Positions 8,893 to 17,848 are shown, counted from the first letter of the stretch. The stretch: DNA of 64,000 bases from Pseudanabaena sp. PCC 6802 (GCF_000332175.1 NZ_KB235914.1:875966-939965); one strand, 5' to 3'. A program made the numbers and translations. The notes: a model not told the origin generated them from the letters alone.

Positions 8893-9267
8893 ATGTCAGA
8901 AGTCATCCAGTTTTCAGAGGTTAAGTGTTCGGAAATTAAATGCCCGATTCAGTTTGTCCTGGACTTGTTAGACAATAAGTGGTCGATTTTGGTTCTCCGC
9001 GAACTATTTGGCGGCACTCGACGCACCCATGAATTGCTTGCCGCTCTCCCCGGCATCAGTACCAAAACCCTAACCCAACGCCTGCGAGAACTGGAAACGC
9101 AAGGGCTGGTCGAGCGCCTTGTCTATGCCGAAATTCCACCTCGCGTCGAATATTCCCTCACGCCTAAAGGTCGCCAGATCCAGCCAGTAATGGCAGCCCT
9201 GCATCAAGTAGGATCGCAATGGCTGGAGCAGGAAACTTGTGTTTGTCCCCTAATACCAAATCTGTAG
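8893..9267 (+). CDS. chlR: HxlR/MarR-type winged-helix regulator with four cysteines (ChlR-like)
   Basis: A 124-residue winged-helix protein (DNKWSILVLRELFGG, ISTKTLTQRLRELE, then the wing VEYSLTPKGR) typical of HxlR/MarR-type regulators. Two cysteines lie before the HTH (Cys12, Cys17) and two at the C-terminus (Cys116, Cys118). ChlR of Synechococcus sp. PCC 7002 is a small activator that uses an oxygen-sensitive [4Fe-4S] cluster and controls a chlAII-ho2-hemN operon. The divergent position next to the same genes, and the four candidate ligands, support that identity. The start has a GGGAG ribosome-binding site. Direct evidence for an Fe-S cluster is lacking. Confidence 0.8.
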   Translation: MSEVIQFSEVKCSEIKCPIQFVLDLLDNKWSILVLRELFGGTRRTHELLAALPGISTKTLTQRLRELETQGLVERLVYAEIPPRVEYSLTPKGRQIQPVMAALHQVGSQWLEQETCVCPLIPNL

Positions 9268-9659
9268 TAGCTACGACATTTAAGAGAGAAGCATCAACCT
9301 GTGTTTAGAGTTTCAGGATCGGGCTACTAGCGAAAGTTAGCCAAAGCTTGGATTTCGCCAATTCTAGGGTGTTGTCAGTGCTGTTTTTGCCTAGCAGCAT
9401 TCCGATTGCCAATAAATCTAATTCCAAGGAAAAGCAACCGCTGCTTTACTTGAACTGATTCCTATGGCTTGAGGAGTAATAATAGCTGAGTCATGGTGAT
9501 TGCACTCTAACCTAACCAGAACGAAATAGTTGATATTGATAAAACCCTCGCTTTCAAGGGCTTGTTTTAGGCAATGAGCACTTATACCAGTTCGGAGAAA
9601 ATCATCGATCAACGTTATTTTCGTACTTTTGGGCAGTCTGAAAATAGCTTCTCTAACTA

Positions 9660-11143
9660 CTGGAGTTTAGACTAAAAGGCAACAAGAAGCATCTCGCTAG
9701 ATAGAAACTAGCGAGAGAGAGGATAAAAGGGAAGAAGTTGAGCTAAGCAGTTGCAGCGGAAGCTTTTTTGAGGGGCTTGGCATAGCGTTTTTTGACAGTA
9801 GGATAACGAATCCGTTGGGTTCGTTTTTTCCCAAGAGGCCAACCTGGAGACTTACCGCGAGGTTTAGGGTCAGGGGAAGGAGAGCCAATCCTGACCAAAA
9901 CTAAAGCAAAAGCATTTGCAACTCGACCAGGAGACAATTTAGTCATCGGTTTCTGCCAAGGCAGAGGAGAGTCTTGGACAAGTTCACGAGCGAGCCACAA
10001 TTGCCAAGTAAGTAAAGGCATCAAGTCCGACCAAGTCTCCATCTGAGCAGGGGTAGAAAGCTGAGGGATTGTCCAATGGAGACGTTGACGCACCAAGCGA
10101 TACCAATGCTCAATGGCAAATCTGCGCAGATATTTTTGCCATACCTCACTCAAGATTGGCTCGTCTTTAGCGACCCAAATCAACCACAGGGGTTTCGATT
10201 CAGGCATATCAAGACGTTCGACCAGAATGAGTGTAAAGGGATGGTCTGCGGCTTGCTTTAAGTGCAGGTTTGGCCATCGACGAATTTGCAATCGTCCCAG
10301 TTTAGGCTCTGCAATTGTGATGTCTGCTTGGGGAATAGACCAAGTGTCAGAGTCTTTGAGGCTAAATTTCTCTCCATGCTTATGGGGTCGCCCATGCCCC
10401 TCGTAATCCTTTGGGGCATGATACAGAACCCGGTTGGGGCGTAGCCTGAGCAGCTTGATACACGGGATGTCTGCTGTTTGCTGCAAAAATGGTGCGCACC
10501 CATACTCGCCATCCCCCAGGAAAAGCACAGTCCCAGGAATTTCCGCACAAACCAAGCGTAACTGACTAGCGGCTTTCTGAATCGGGTTCTCGAAACTGGT
10601 GATCCGCTCATGCCGCAACGGTAAGGCAAAACTCCCTTCTGACTCTGGAATCCAGGCAATTGTGCTGTATCCTTGCCCCACCGTAACAGGTTTGCTTCCT
10701 ACTCCCGGTTGAGGTTGATGTTCGTAGGTGCGTTCTTGTAATGTCACCGCATAGGGACGCGACCAGGCTGTATGGTCGCCCGCCAATATCGTCACCTCTG
10801 CTGCCGGCATTTGCTGTATGTATTGCTTCATCAAGTCTTCACGTGGAGGATGACTATCTTGCAGTGCTTCATAGATACTCGACCACTCCCTCCGAAATAA
10901 TGGGCTTAACGAAAGTTCCACAAACGATGAAACACTCCGACTCGTCAGTACCGCATCCATCAAGTCGAACAGCGCATCTCTCCCGTTCCCTATAATTTCG
11001 TACGTGTACTTGCGAAATTGCTCAAGTTTATCCAAACTAATCATGATGAAGCTGTTGATTTTATAGTCTTTTCAGCTTCCATCATCAAGCGGTCAGTCTG
11101 CAATGGCTGGCTGCTTTTTACCACTTTTTAGTCTAAACTCCAG
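9660..11143 (-). mobile_element. Complete IS element (IS701-like) with perfect 18-bp ends
   Basis: A 1484-bp element bounded by CTGGAGTTTAGACTAAAA and its exact reverse complement, with TAACTA repeated directly outside each end (9654-9659 and 11144-11149). The exact split between target duplication and terminal repeat is ambiguous because the flanking TA extends the symmetry. It carries one intact transposase gene. Perfect ends, an intact gene and in-frame reconstruction of the host gene all point to a recent insertion. Confidence 0.93.
9743..11044 (-). CDS. DDE transposase of the IS element
   Basis: A 433-residue transposase filling most of the element. Candidate catalytic residues are Asp in ILAGDHTAW, Asp in FLGDGEYGC and Glu in FAIEHWYRLVRQRLHWT, the order and spacing of IS4/IS701-type DDE enzymes. 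The C-terminus is basic (KKRTQRIRYPTVKKRYAK). Similar proteins are common in cyanobacterial genomes. No frameshift or internal stop is seen, so it is probably functional. Confidence 0.88.
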   Translation of the reverse strand: MISLDKLEQFRKYTYEIIGNGRDALFDLMDAVLTSRSVSSFVELSLSPLFRREWSSIYEALQDSHPPREDLMKQYIQQMPAAEVTILAGDHTAWSRPYAVTLQERTYEHQPQPGVGSKPVTVGQGYSTIAWIPESEGSFALPLRHERITSFENPIQKAASQLRLVCAEIPGTVLFLGDGEYGCAPFLQQTADIPCIKLLRLRPNRVLYHAPKDYEGHGRPHKHGEKFSLKDSDTWSIPQADITIAEPKLGRLQIRRWPNLHLKQAADHPFTLILVERLDMPESKPLWLIWVAKDEPILSEVWQKYLRRFAIEHWYRLVRQRLHWTIPQLSTPAQMETWSDLMPLLTWQLWLARELVQDSPLPWQKPMTKLSPGRVANAFALVLVRIGSPSPDPKPRGKSPGWPLGKKRTQRIRYPTVKKRYAKPLKKASAATA

Positions 11144-11882
11144 TAACTAGTAAAGCATCTCCACTTAGTAGAGGAACTACTCTATACTCTGAGTCGTAAA
11201 TTGGCTCACTAGACTTCAAGGAAAATCGATAGCAAGTTGAGACTGTGCAAAGCTGGTGCTTTATAGAGGGCTGCAGCCAGTTCGCCAAAATTCCTGCCTG
11301 TGGCGATAGCCCTACTAAAATCTCACAGGGAGCACATACTAGACTTTCGCGTAAACGTCCTACACCATGAGAGACATCTTTCCAACTTAGCCTTAATTCA
11401 GTTGGAGCCTCAGGCAGATCTACTCCACTCTTTGGCTCTAGCTTAATTAGTTTAATGAAATGGGAAACAAAGAAAAAAAGGATCTCAAGACCCCTCTCAA
11501 AAAATGGCGAGATTAACATAGCTCGGATCTCCAGCTTAAGCGCTTTAACTATTGCGTAGCGTAACAATATGAGCCAATAGAATATGTAGCATTCAATACA
11601 AATAGTGCAAATTGTACATAAATTATTGCGTTTAATATAAATAATACTGTACAAATTGCACACTATTATGTGCATACTATTTTTGATTAGATGGTCTGAA
11701 ATGCTATTTCTTCAAGAATTTAGAAGGTTACACCTTTTATAACAATAGAAAATTTTTTAATTACAAAGGCTGAAAGCCTTTTAAAATAAGAGTTATACTA
11801 TTAAGAGCCCAAAAAGTGCTTATTGAACATAAGGTACGCTTAAGCTATGCTCTAATAGATTAAATGATTGTACATAAAAAGT

Positions 11883-14800
11883 ATGCCTGAGTCAGCATTG
11901 GACATTTCTGGTGATCGTGAAAGAACACGTTCAGTATATAAATATCTGCTCTATCTAACTGATCCCAATCTTGCAACATCCAAACTACTGGAGAAACCTA
12001 ACGAATCAAAAATTGCTGAGCAATGGGGAGATAATAGAATTTTTATCCGTCGTGTTTTACGTTCAGTTTTTCCTGAACTGTATCCCGAAGAAAAAAATGA
12101 AAGGCCCCCCTTACCAGGGTTAACGCTTGGTAGATTAATAAAAATTATTTCCTCTCTACAGAGCTATTGGAATTCACAATTATCATCATCCGACAATGAC
12201 CGAATGGATAATTATATTATCTCTAGAGAGAAGAAATATCACGCTCTAAATCTATTTACACAATTAATACCAGAAGAAAGAAAAGAAATTGGTCTGGCAG
12301 AACATCCGGGAGAAGCATTAATACAGCAAATGTTGGAAATTGCCACAGATCCAGTTAAAGGTCTTGGTATTAAAGAAATAAACAATATATACGAACAGTT
12401 TCTTCGTCAAGAGCTTACTGCGAACAAAGAAGCCAACAAAGAATTTAAGCAAGATCAAGAGAAGTTATTAAATGATGATCTGATTAAATATACTATTATA
12501 GAGTATTTTAGAAATTTGTATCAAACCCATGAAAAGGAAATCCAGAGTTCCAAGATTGAAGATTATTTAACTAGAGTAAAAAGGGAAATTAGTCGGATAG
12601 AGTTTCAGTCTGGACTAAAACAGATTGAGATTATTTATAATAACCAATTGAAGCCCGATCTTGAGAGAAAATATAATAAATATCTGTCGCCTGAATTTAT
12701 ACAAAGATTGACATTCTTAGTGCTTGATAATCAAATTATAAATGATGATTTTCCAATTTATTTAAAGTATTATAATATTGAAAAGATAAGCCCTCTTCCT
12801 TTATACGTAAAGAATGAATACCAAAAAAATGGTTTATTGAATCCTGATCTTTTAGAAGAAGATGAAGATCTGGAAAGCATTAGTGGTCTTGAAAGGCAAT
12901 TTGTCTATAAAGCCAAAGTGCATTTTTATATTAAATTATATGATGATTATCAACCTAAATTAAAATGTACGGAGATAAATACATTAGTAAATAATGAAAG
13001 AAGGCTTGAGTTCATTGAAGAAATTACCGGAATTGGTAGTCCAATATCACTAGTAGTTGCGGCAATCAATAGAGTTTTACTGCGAGACATTCCTGTATTA
13101 AAAGAATACTTTTACATTGTCCACGAGAAAATCAACTCAGTTGAATTAACAGGTGGCAGTAATAGCAATTTGGTCTGGAGTCATACACTAGTTGAACTCT
13201 GCAAAAATGAAGATATTGAGAAATCGATAAAATCTAACCAACCATATAGTCAACTAGCCAGAAGTATTGGATTAGCGTATGGTGAATATTGCGGTTTCGA
13301 CTTAGTAGAAGTGGCTACGAAATCAGCATTATATGCAAGGCTCAGGGCAATTAAAAAAACAGGAATTAATCCAAGGGAATATTTGCAACATATTTGTAAT
13401 AGAGTAGAGGAAGAGAATGCAATTAATATTAGTAAAAATTTAATCAATTATTATCCATTTTCACTAATAGCTATGGAAGGAGCAATTAATGATTATCTTC
13501 TAAATATTAATTATAGATCTATAGTTAAATCAAAGGATAATATATATTTTAAAGATGACTTAAATAAGCCATGGAGCATGGTTGCTTATGCTGCTCATTT
13601 AGAAATTACTGAGGCTTACCTCAAAGAGGGTTTATATAGGGTAGCTAAAAAATATCTAGAGGTAATGATATCGCATATTGAAACCTATGGTAGTTCTATA
13701 ATTAGTGATTTAATGCTTGCAAGATACTATCTGTGTCGGTTTAGATACTGTTATTTATACGATCTAAATGAAGATGACCGCGAATTCAGTGATCGTAATA
13801 AAGCAGTTCGTGCAGCTTTAAGTTATTTGAATGATGCTGAGAAATGTTTGAGAACTCGTGTTGAAAAGTTGTACTGTATCGATCAAGTTGAGCAAAGTAA
13901 TTTTAATCCTTTTTTCTTCATTTTATCTAGAATATATGAACATCGTGCAAAGCTTTATATGTTTTTTGGTTCATATATGCCAAGTGATCCCAATAAGGAT
14001 GAAGATAATGATAAATTATTTTTAAAGCCAATTCAATTATTTGAAAAAGCTAGAATATATGCAGCTAGGGATGGAAATTCTGATATTTATTCTTGTAATT
14101 CTGCTTATCAGAGTTGGTGTTATCTCAGATTAGCGTTTTCTTTGGAGAATGGTGATGAGAGAAAGTTAGAATATATAAACTGGGCAAAGAGATTAGTCGA
14201 TCATGCTAAGCTTTGCTATTCAAGGCTTGGCAAAAAGTGTTATCAAGATATTAAGAATAATAGTGGGAAAATTGATATAGCCAGTTTGGCTGAAGAACAG
14301 GTATTGCTTACATATGAGACTTTTGATTCTGATTCTTTTCAAATCAAAGGTCTTCCTGTAATACAGGAATTGCAGCATACAGATGAATTGATGGAGTTTT
14401 ATGATCGTAAAAAACAGGTTTTGTATCTCGATTTTTCAATATTAAAACATATCAATCAAAAAAACAGAGATAAGTCAATTTATCTATTTGGACCTCACTC
14501 TAGTATAATTTTATTTGCAATGGGGTTGCTAGAAGTTTGTGAAGAAGTTGAAAATGACCAACAAATTTTAATCAATGTGAAATCAGCTATGAGAAAGTTT
14601 TATTGTTCCTCAGTTATTGCAATGGATGGGGGCACAAAAGATGGAGATAACAATAGTAATCACAAAATATGTCTCTCAAGAATTTTTGAAAATGATGGTA
14701 ACCCTGACTCTTTACTGCGTGGTCTTTATATTCACAGGCTAACTCAGTTCGCAGACTTTGGGAATATATTTAGAGTTGCGTGCCATTTAATATTAATTAT

Positions 14801-15119
14801 TAATAGCTATATTATTGAAAACAGTAAAGACATGGATAAGCAGCTTGATGAAGTAAAACTTATTATTAAGTCGCTTATCGATAATAACAATTTTACAACA
14901 ATAGAAAGTAACCTAGGACAAAAGCGCTATAATGGGCATTTTGCTGACCATTATAAAAATCTTGAGCGGTATTTTAATAATTTAACCGCTAATATAGCTA
15001 AGCACACTTATAGATTTAAGAAGTCTAATGAAAGCTTGCCTAGTATTGTGGGCATTCGAAATAGAATTATTGTAGATTTCTTCAGAATTCTAAGTGGTAT
15101 GCCAGTTGATATATCCTAA
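11883..15119 (+). CDS. Large helical protein of unknown function, AT-rich island gene
   Basis: I do not recognise this 1078-residue protein. It has no signal peptide or clear membrane segment and is rich in Lys, Glu, Asn and Ile. The central part (about 570-800) looks like stacked helical-hairpin repeats of TPR type (for example AYLKEGLYRVAKKYLEVM and SYLNDAEKCLR), so a scaffold or sensor role is plausible. Base composition and codon use are far more AT-rich than in neighbouring genes, a sign of horizontal transfer. The ATG at 11883 is chosen over a TTG 15 bases upstream; neither has a good ribosome-binding site. It is divergent from the broken phosphoribosyltransferase gene, which may have been its partner. 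Confidence 0.75.
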   Translation: MPESALDISGDRERTRSVYKYLLYLTDPNLATSKLLEKPNESKIAEQWGDNRIFIRRVLRSVFPELYPEEKNERPPLPGLTLGRLIKIISSLQSYWNSQLSSSDNDRMDNYIISREKKYHALNLFTQLIPEERKEIGLAEHPGEALIQQMLEIATDPVKGLGIKEINNIYEQFLRQELTANKEANKEFKQDQEKLLNDDLIKYTIIEYFRNLYQTHEKEIQSSKIEDYLTRVKREISRIEFQSGLKQIEIIYNNQLKPDLERKYNKYLSPEFIQRLTFLVLDNQIINDDFPIYLKYYNIEKISPLPLYVKNEYQKNGLLNPDLLEEDEDLESISGLERQFVYKAKVHFYIKLYDDYQPKLKCTEINTLVNNERRLEFIEEITGIGSPISLVVAAINRVLLRDIPVLKEYFYIVHEKINSVELTGGSNSNLVWSHTLVELCKNEDIEKSIKSNQPYSQLARSIGLAYGEYCGFDLVEVATKSALYARLRAIKKTGINPREYLQHICNRVEEENAINISKNLINYYPFSLIAMEGAINDYLLNINYRSIVKSKDNIYFKDDLNKPWSMVAYAAHLEITEAYLKEGLYRVAKKYLEVMISHIETYGSSIISDLMLARYYLCRFRYCYLYDLNEDDREFSDRNKAVRAALSYLNDAEKCLRTRVEKLYCIDQVEQSNFNPFFFILSRIYEHRAKLYMFFGSYMPSDPNKDEDNDKLFLKPIQLFEKARIYAARDGNSDIYSCNSAYQSWCYLRLAFSLENGDERKLEYINWAKRLVDHAKLCYSRLGKKCYQDIKNNSGKIDIASLAEEQVLLTYETFDSDSFQIKGLPVIQELQHTDELMEFYDRKKQVLYLDFSILKHINQKNRDKSIYLFGPHSSIILFAMGLLEVCEEVENDQQILINVKSAMRKFYCSSVIAMDGGTKDGDNNSNHKICLSRIFENDGNPDSLLRGLYIHRLTQFADFGNIFRVACHLILIINSYIIENSKDMDKQLDEVKLIIKSLIDNNNFTTIESNLGQKRYNGHFADHYKNLERYFNNLTANIAKHTYRFKKSNESLPSIVGIRNRIIVDFFRILSGMPVDIS

Positions 15120-15197
15120 GTCATTTATGCTTGCCAGTTTAGCACTGAAGTGCAACTTTATTTCCCCTCATCCTGTAATATATTCACACCATTATGA

Positions 15198-15339
15198 CAG
15201 CAATTCTCATTTTGGGGCATTTGTACTGTTTTTTGGTCTTAAAGCCTCTTGATTCGACACCGAGCGAACGAGCGAATAGGCATTTCAGCCCCAGCAATTG
15301 ACCAAAAAACGAGAGCTACTCTCACAAATAGAATTGCTG
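15198..15339. repeat. Nested inverted-repeat element, 142 bp
   Basis: The outer arms are CAGCAATTCT (15198-15207) and AGAATTGCTG (15330-15339). Middle arms are TTTTTTGGTC (15229-15238) and GACCAAAAAA (15300-15309), and a short inner stem pairs GATTCG with CGAAT. The nested symmetry resembles a MITE. It lies 79 bases past the end of the AT-rich island gene and could mark the island border. Confidence 0.6.
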
Positions 15340-15806
15340 CCTTCACGATTCACGATTCTAGCGATCGAATGCTTTAATCGCTAAGGGTCGAATTCCCTGC
15401 CCCTTGGGGCGTGATAAAATTGTTGTGGTTCGCAGCCCACCGATTGAGAGTGAAAGTCAGGCATTGCCGGGACCTCCAAAGTTCGGGAATTGTATTGTAC
15501 CCAGGGACTCTGGGGAAGGGAAACAGTCTGTCAAGTCGGTCTGTCGGGGAGTACGTCATGAGGCGGCTCTAGATCAGTGGCGTTGGGCAGAAATGTCTAA
15601 TCGTGAGGTTAGGATGCCCCGTCCGCTTGCGGCGGGGAGGATGTCACTTGGTAGGAAATAATGATAAGCTAGAAAAGTTGTAAAAATTCACACGCTTGGG
15701 GCTTCGGGTGTTTTGAATAACGGCTCGCTAGTTTTTCTAGTGACGCGTAGATCGAGATACGCCCAGGCGGAAGGATTAACCCGAACGCAAGGAGATAAGT
15801 TAATTT
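15340..15806 (+). other. Structured non-coding stretch and rpsB leader
   Basis: No convincing gene is present. TTCCCTGCCCC (15393-15403) can pair with GGGGAAGGGAA (15512-15522) with one mismatch, extended inward by TTGGG with CCCAG, closing a domain of about 130 bases. A second hairpin, AGCGAT...ATCGCT, sits just upstream near 15359-15382. The length and closing stem are compatible with a small RNA such as cyanobacterial 6S RNA, but I cannot confirm any family. The last ~140 bases form the rpsB leader, with an AAGGAG ribosome-binding site before the ATG. Confidence 0.4.
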
Positions 15807-16610
15807 ATGCCAGTTGTTTCTCTAGACCAGTTGCTAGAGTCTGGGGTTCACTTTGGGCACCAAACTCGTCGTTGGAATCCCAAGATGGAACCCTACATAT
15901 TTACCGAGCGCAATGGCGTGCACATCATCGACCTGGTGCAAACCGCTCAGTATATGGAAGAAGCCTACGAATACATGCGCCAAGCATCGGAGCAAGGTAA
16001 GAAAGTATTGTTTGTGGGTACTAAGCGCCAGGCTGCTGGAATTGTTGCCCAAGAAGCATCGCGCTGCGGCAGCTACTACGTCAACCAACGTTGGTTGGGC
16101 GGTATGTTGACCAACTGGGCGACGATTAAGACCCGCATCGAGCGCCTCAAAGAGCTAGAACGCCGTGAAGAAAGTGGTGCTCTAGATCGCCTACCCAAAA
16201 AAGAGGCATCGGTACTGCGCCGAGAAATGGAGAAGTTGCTGAAGTATCTGGGCGGTATTAAAAGCATGCGCAAGCCGCCCGACATCGTCGTGATCGTAGA
16301 TCAAAAGCGCGAATATAACGCTGTACAGGAATGCCAAAAGCTAAAACTGCCCATCGTGTCGATGCTCGATACTAACTGCGACCCCGATACCGTAGACATT
16401 GCAATTCCTGCCAACGATGACGCGATCCGCTCGATTAAGTTGGTGATTGGCAAACTAGCCGATGCGATTTATGAGGGTCGTCACGGTCAAATTGATGAAG
16501 TTGACTACGAAAGCGCCGATGACTTCGAGGATGAAGTATATGAAGATGTTGCTGACGAGGATGTGACGGCTGAGGACTTAGACATAGAAGAAGAAGATTC
16601 TGCTGTCTAA
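15807..16610 (+). CDS. rpsB: 30S ribosomal protein S2
   Basis: A 267-residue S2 protein of the small ribosomal subunit. It has the family start [23 protein letters not shown], here seen as [13 protein letters not shown], then [18 protein letters not shown] and the DxxxEYNAVQE region with [20 protein letters not shown] in its usual place. A Glu/Asp-rich C-terminal tail of about 35 residues extends past the core, as in several cyanobacteria. The start has an AAGGAG ribosome-binding site. It is followed by tsf, but the two genes are 381 bases apart because repeats occupy the gap. Confidence 0.98.
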   Translation: MPVVSLDQLLESGVHFGHQTRRWNPKMEPYIFTERNGVHIIDLVQTAQYMEEAYEYMRQASEQGKKVLFVGTKRQAAGIVAQEASRCGSYYVNQRWLGGMLTNWATIKTRIERLKELERREESGALDRLPKKEASVLRREMEKLLKYLGGIKSMRKPPDIVVIVDQKREYNAVQECQKLKLPIVSMLDTNCDPDTVDIAIPANDDAIRSIKLVIGKLADAIYEGRHGQIDEVDYESADDFEDEVYEDVADEDVTAEDLDIEEEDSAV

Positions 16611-16656
16611 CTAATACATTGCTCTTCTCTGGTTACTCCGTAAGTACTCTAAATTT

Positions 16657-16727
16657 GGCCCCCCTAGCCCCCCCTACCTGGGGGGATCTAGATATAAATT
16701 CCCCAGAGATGGGGGATTTAGGGGGCT
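16657..16727. repeat. C/G-run inverted repeat
   Basis: About 71 bp of imperfect inverted repeat, with CCCCCCTAGCCCC on the left and GGGGGATTTAGGGGGCT on the right and an AT-rich centre (ATCTAGATATAAAT). This type of CCCCCTAAATCCCCC repeat is common between genes in cyanobacteria. Confidence 0.55.
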
Positions 16728-16840
16728 GAATACCCCAAGCTCATTAGAAGCAGATTTCGTACCCTGTGGCAAAGGGCATAGGGAGTGAGGATCGCAATAT
16801 CTTCCGCGTAAGATATAAAAACGCCCATCTCTCGTAATTA

Positions 16841-16942
16841 TAGCTATAGCCAACAGGCTTAGGACGGGGTGCAGGGGTTTCACCCCTGCGTGGGGGCGCA
16901 GCCCCACACCCCCTGTCCTAACAGATCTGTCCATGGCTATAT
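16841..16942. repeat. Family B hairpin element, copy 1
   Basis: About 102 bp. Outer ends are TAGCTATAGCCAACAGGCTTAG and the partly complementary CAGATCTGTCCATGGCTATA. The core is GGGGTGCAGGGG...CCCCTGCGTGGGGGCGCAGCCCC. There is no 44-bp module. Related copies are at 19543, 26607 and 35211. Confidence 0.75.
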
Positions 16943-16991
16943 TAGATCGTTAAGATTGTTAATCTAGATCGTTTGTGGACAAATAATCATC

Positions 16992-17813
16992 ATGGCAGAA
17001 ATCACCACCCAGCAGGTTCAAGAGCTCCGTGCCAGAACCGGAGCAGGTATCAAAGACTGTAAGAAGGCTCTCCAGGAAACCAATGGTGATGCCACCAAAG
17101 CTGCTGAGTATTTGCGTCAAAAAGGCTTGGCTTCGGCAGTGAAAAAAGCAAGTCGCGTGGCGACTGAAGGTATCGTACACAGCTACATCCACTTTGGCGC
17201 TCGCATCGGCGTTCTCGTTGAAGTGAACTGTGAAACTGACTTTGTGGCTCGCCGCGAAGAACTCAAAGAACTAGCAGATAATGTGGCAAAGCAAATTGCT
17301 GCTTGCCCTAATGTGGAATATGTCAGCACGGCAGATATTCCAGCCGCGATCGCCGATAAAGAACGCGAAATAGAAGCTGGTAAGGACGATTTAGCCAATA
17401 AGCCAGAGGCAATTCGCGACAAGATCGTGCAAGGTCGGATCGAGAAGCGACTTAAGGAAATGGCTCTACTCGATCAGCCTTACATTAAGGATCAATCCAT
17501 TACCGTTGACGAACTAGTTAAAACGACTGCGGCTAAGCTCAGCGAGAACATTAAAGTACGCCGCTTCGTGCGGTTTGTAGTTGGCGAAGGCACGGAGGAA
17601 GAAGTACCATCTACCTCTGTACCACAACAGGAAGCACCTCAGCCAGAAGCACCTCAACCAGAAGCACCTCAGCCAGAAGCACCTGCTGAAGGTCCCAAAG
17701 CGGAAGCTCCAGCAGAAACTCCGCCAGCAGAAGCTCCGCCAGCAGCCCCGCCAGCGGCAAAGCCAAACGCCTCCAAGTCCGCACCTAAAGGTGGCAAAAA
17801 GAAAAAGAAATAA
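16992..17813 (+). CDS. tsf: Elongation factor Ts with Pro/Ala/Glu and Lys tail
   Basis: A 273-residue EF-Ts, the guanine-nucleotide exchange factor for EF-Tu. The UBA-like N-terminus ([21 protein letters not shown]), the TDFVAR signature and the core domain end at about residue 197. They are followed by about 76 residues of low complexity: a tandem EAPQP repeat, Pro/Ala-rich spacers and a terminal Lys run (GGKKKKK). Cyanobacterial EF-Ts is often about 220-250 residues, so the tail is unusual. At DNA level the repeat is a 15-bp unit (cagccagaagcacct) in about three near-identical tandem copies around 17636-17685, which could expand or contract by slippage. Confidence 0.97.
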   Translation: MAEITTQQVQELRARTGAGIKDCKKALQETNGDATKAAEYLRQKGLASAVKKASRVATEGIVHSYIHFGARIGVLVEVNCETDFVARREELKELADNVAKQIAACPNVEYVSTADIPAAIADKEREIEAGKDDLANKPEAIRDKIVQGRIEKRLKEMALLDQPYIKDQSITVDELVKTTAAKLSENIKVRRFVRFVVGEGTEEEVPSTSVPQQEAPQPEAPQPEAPQPEAPAEGPKAEAPAETPPAEAPPAAPPAAKPNASKSAPKGGKKKKK

Positions 17814-17848
17814 CCTGAAAGGCTATTTCTAGTACATCAAATTCCTGT

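Larger units (their letters stand above)
9418..11519 (-). pseudogene. Phosphoribosyltransferase-like gene split by an IS element
   Basis: Two halves of one gene flank the IS at 9660-11143. Removing the IS and one copy of the TAACTA duplication joins them in frame and gives 203 residues (612 bases with stop). The C-terminal half has ITLIDDFLRTGISA, the DDxxxTG PRPP-binding loop of type I phosphoribosyltransferases. The N-terminal half has ILVGLSPQAGILANWL, matching the strand and loop that binds pyrophosphate. A hydrophobic stretch near residues 12-24 (LEILFFFVSHF) suggests a membrane anchor. The ATG at 11519 is preferred; the frame is open further up but AT-rich. As it stands the gene is broken: translation of the first half runs into the IS end and stops. 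Confidence 0.75.
16611..16991. other. Repeat-filled gap between rpsB and tsf
   Basis: The gap holds a CCCCC-rich inverted repeat (16657-16727: ggcccccctagcccc ... gggggatttagggggct), then a family B hairpin element (about 16841-16942). The last ~50 bases form the tsf leader. No coding sequence is seen. rpsB and tsf are usually close together, so the inserts could uncouple tsf expression from rpsB. Confidence 0.6.

Noticed and set aside
15381-15400. A possible tRNA T-arm (AGGGTCGAATTCCCT)
   Set aside because: No acceptor, D or anticodon arms of normal size fit around it, and no 3' CCA or discriminator context is seen.
15374-15661. Open frames in both directions upstream of rpsB
   Set aside because: They lack ribosome-binding sites and family features and overlap a region with strong long-range base pairing, so the DNA looks non-coding.
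17636-17685. A CRISPR-like tandem repeat in tsf
   Set aside because: Units are 15 bp, directly adjacent with no spacers, and encode an in-frame EAPQP peptide repeat, so it is a coding minisatellite.
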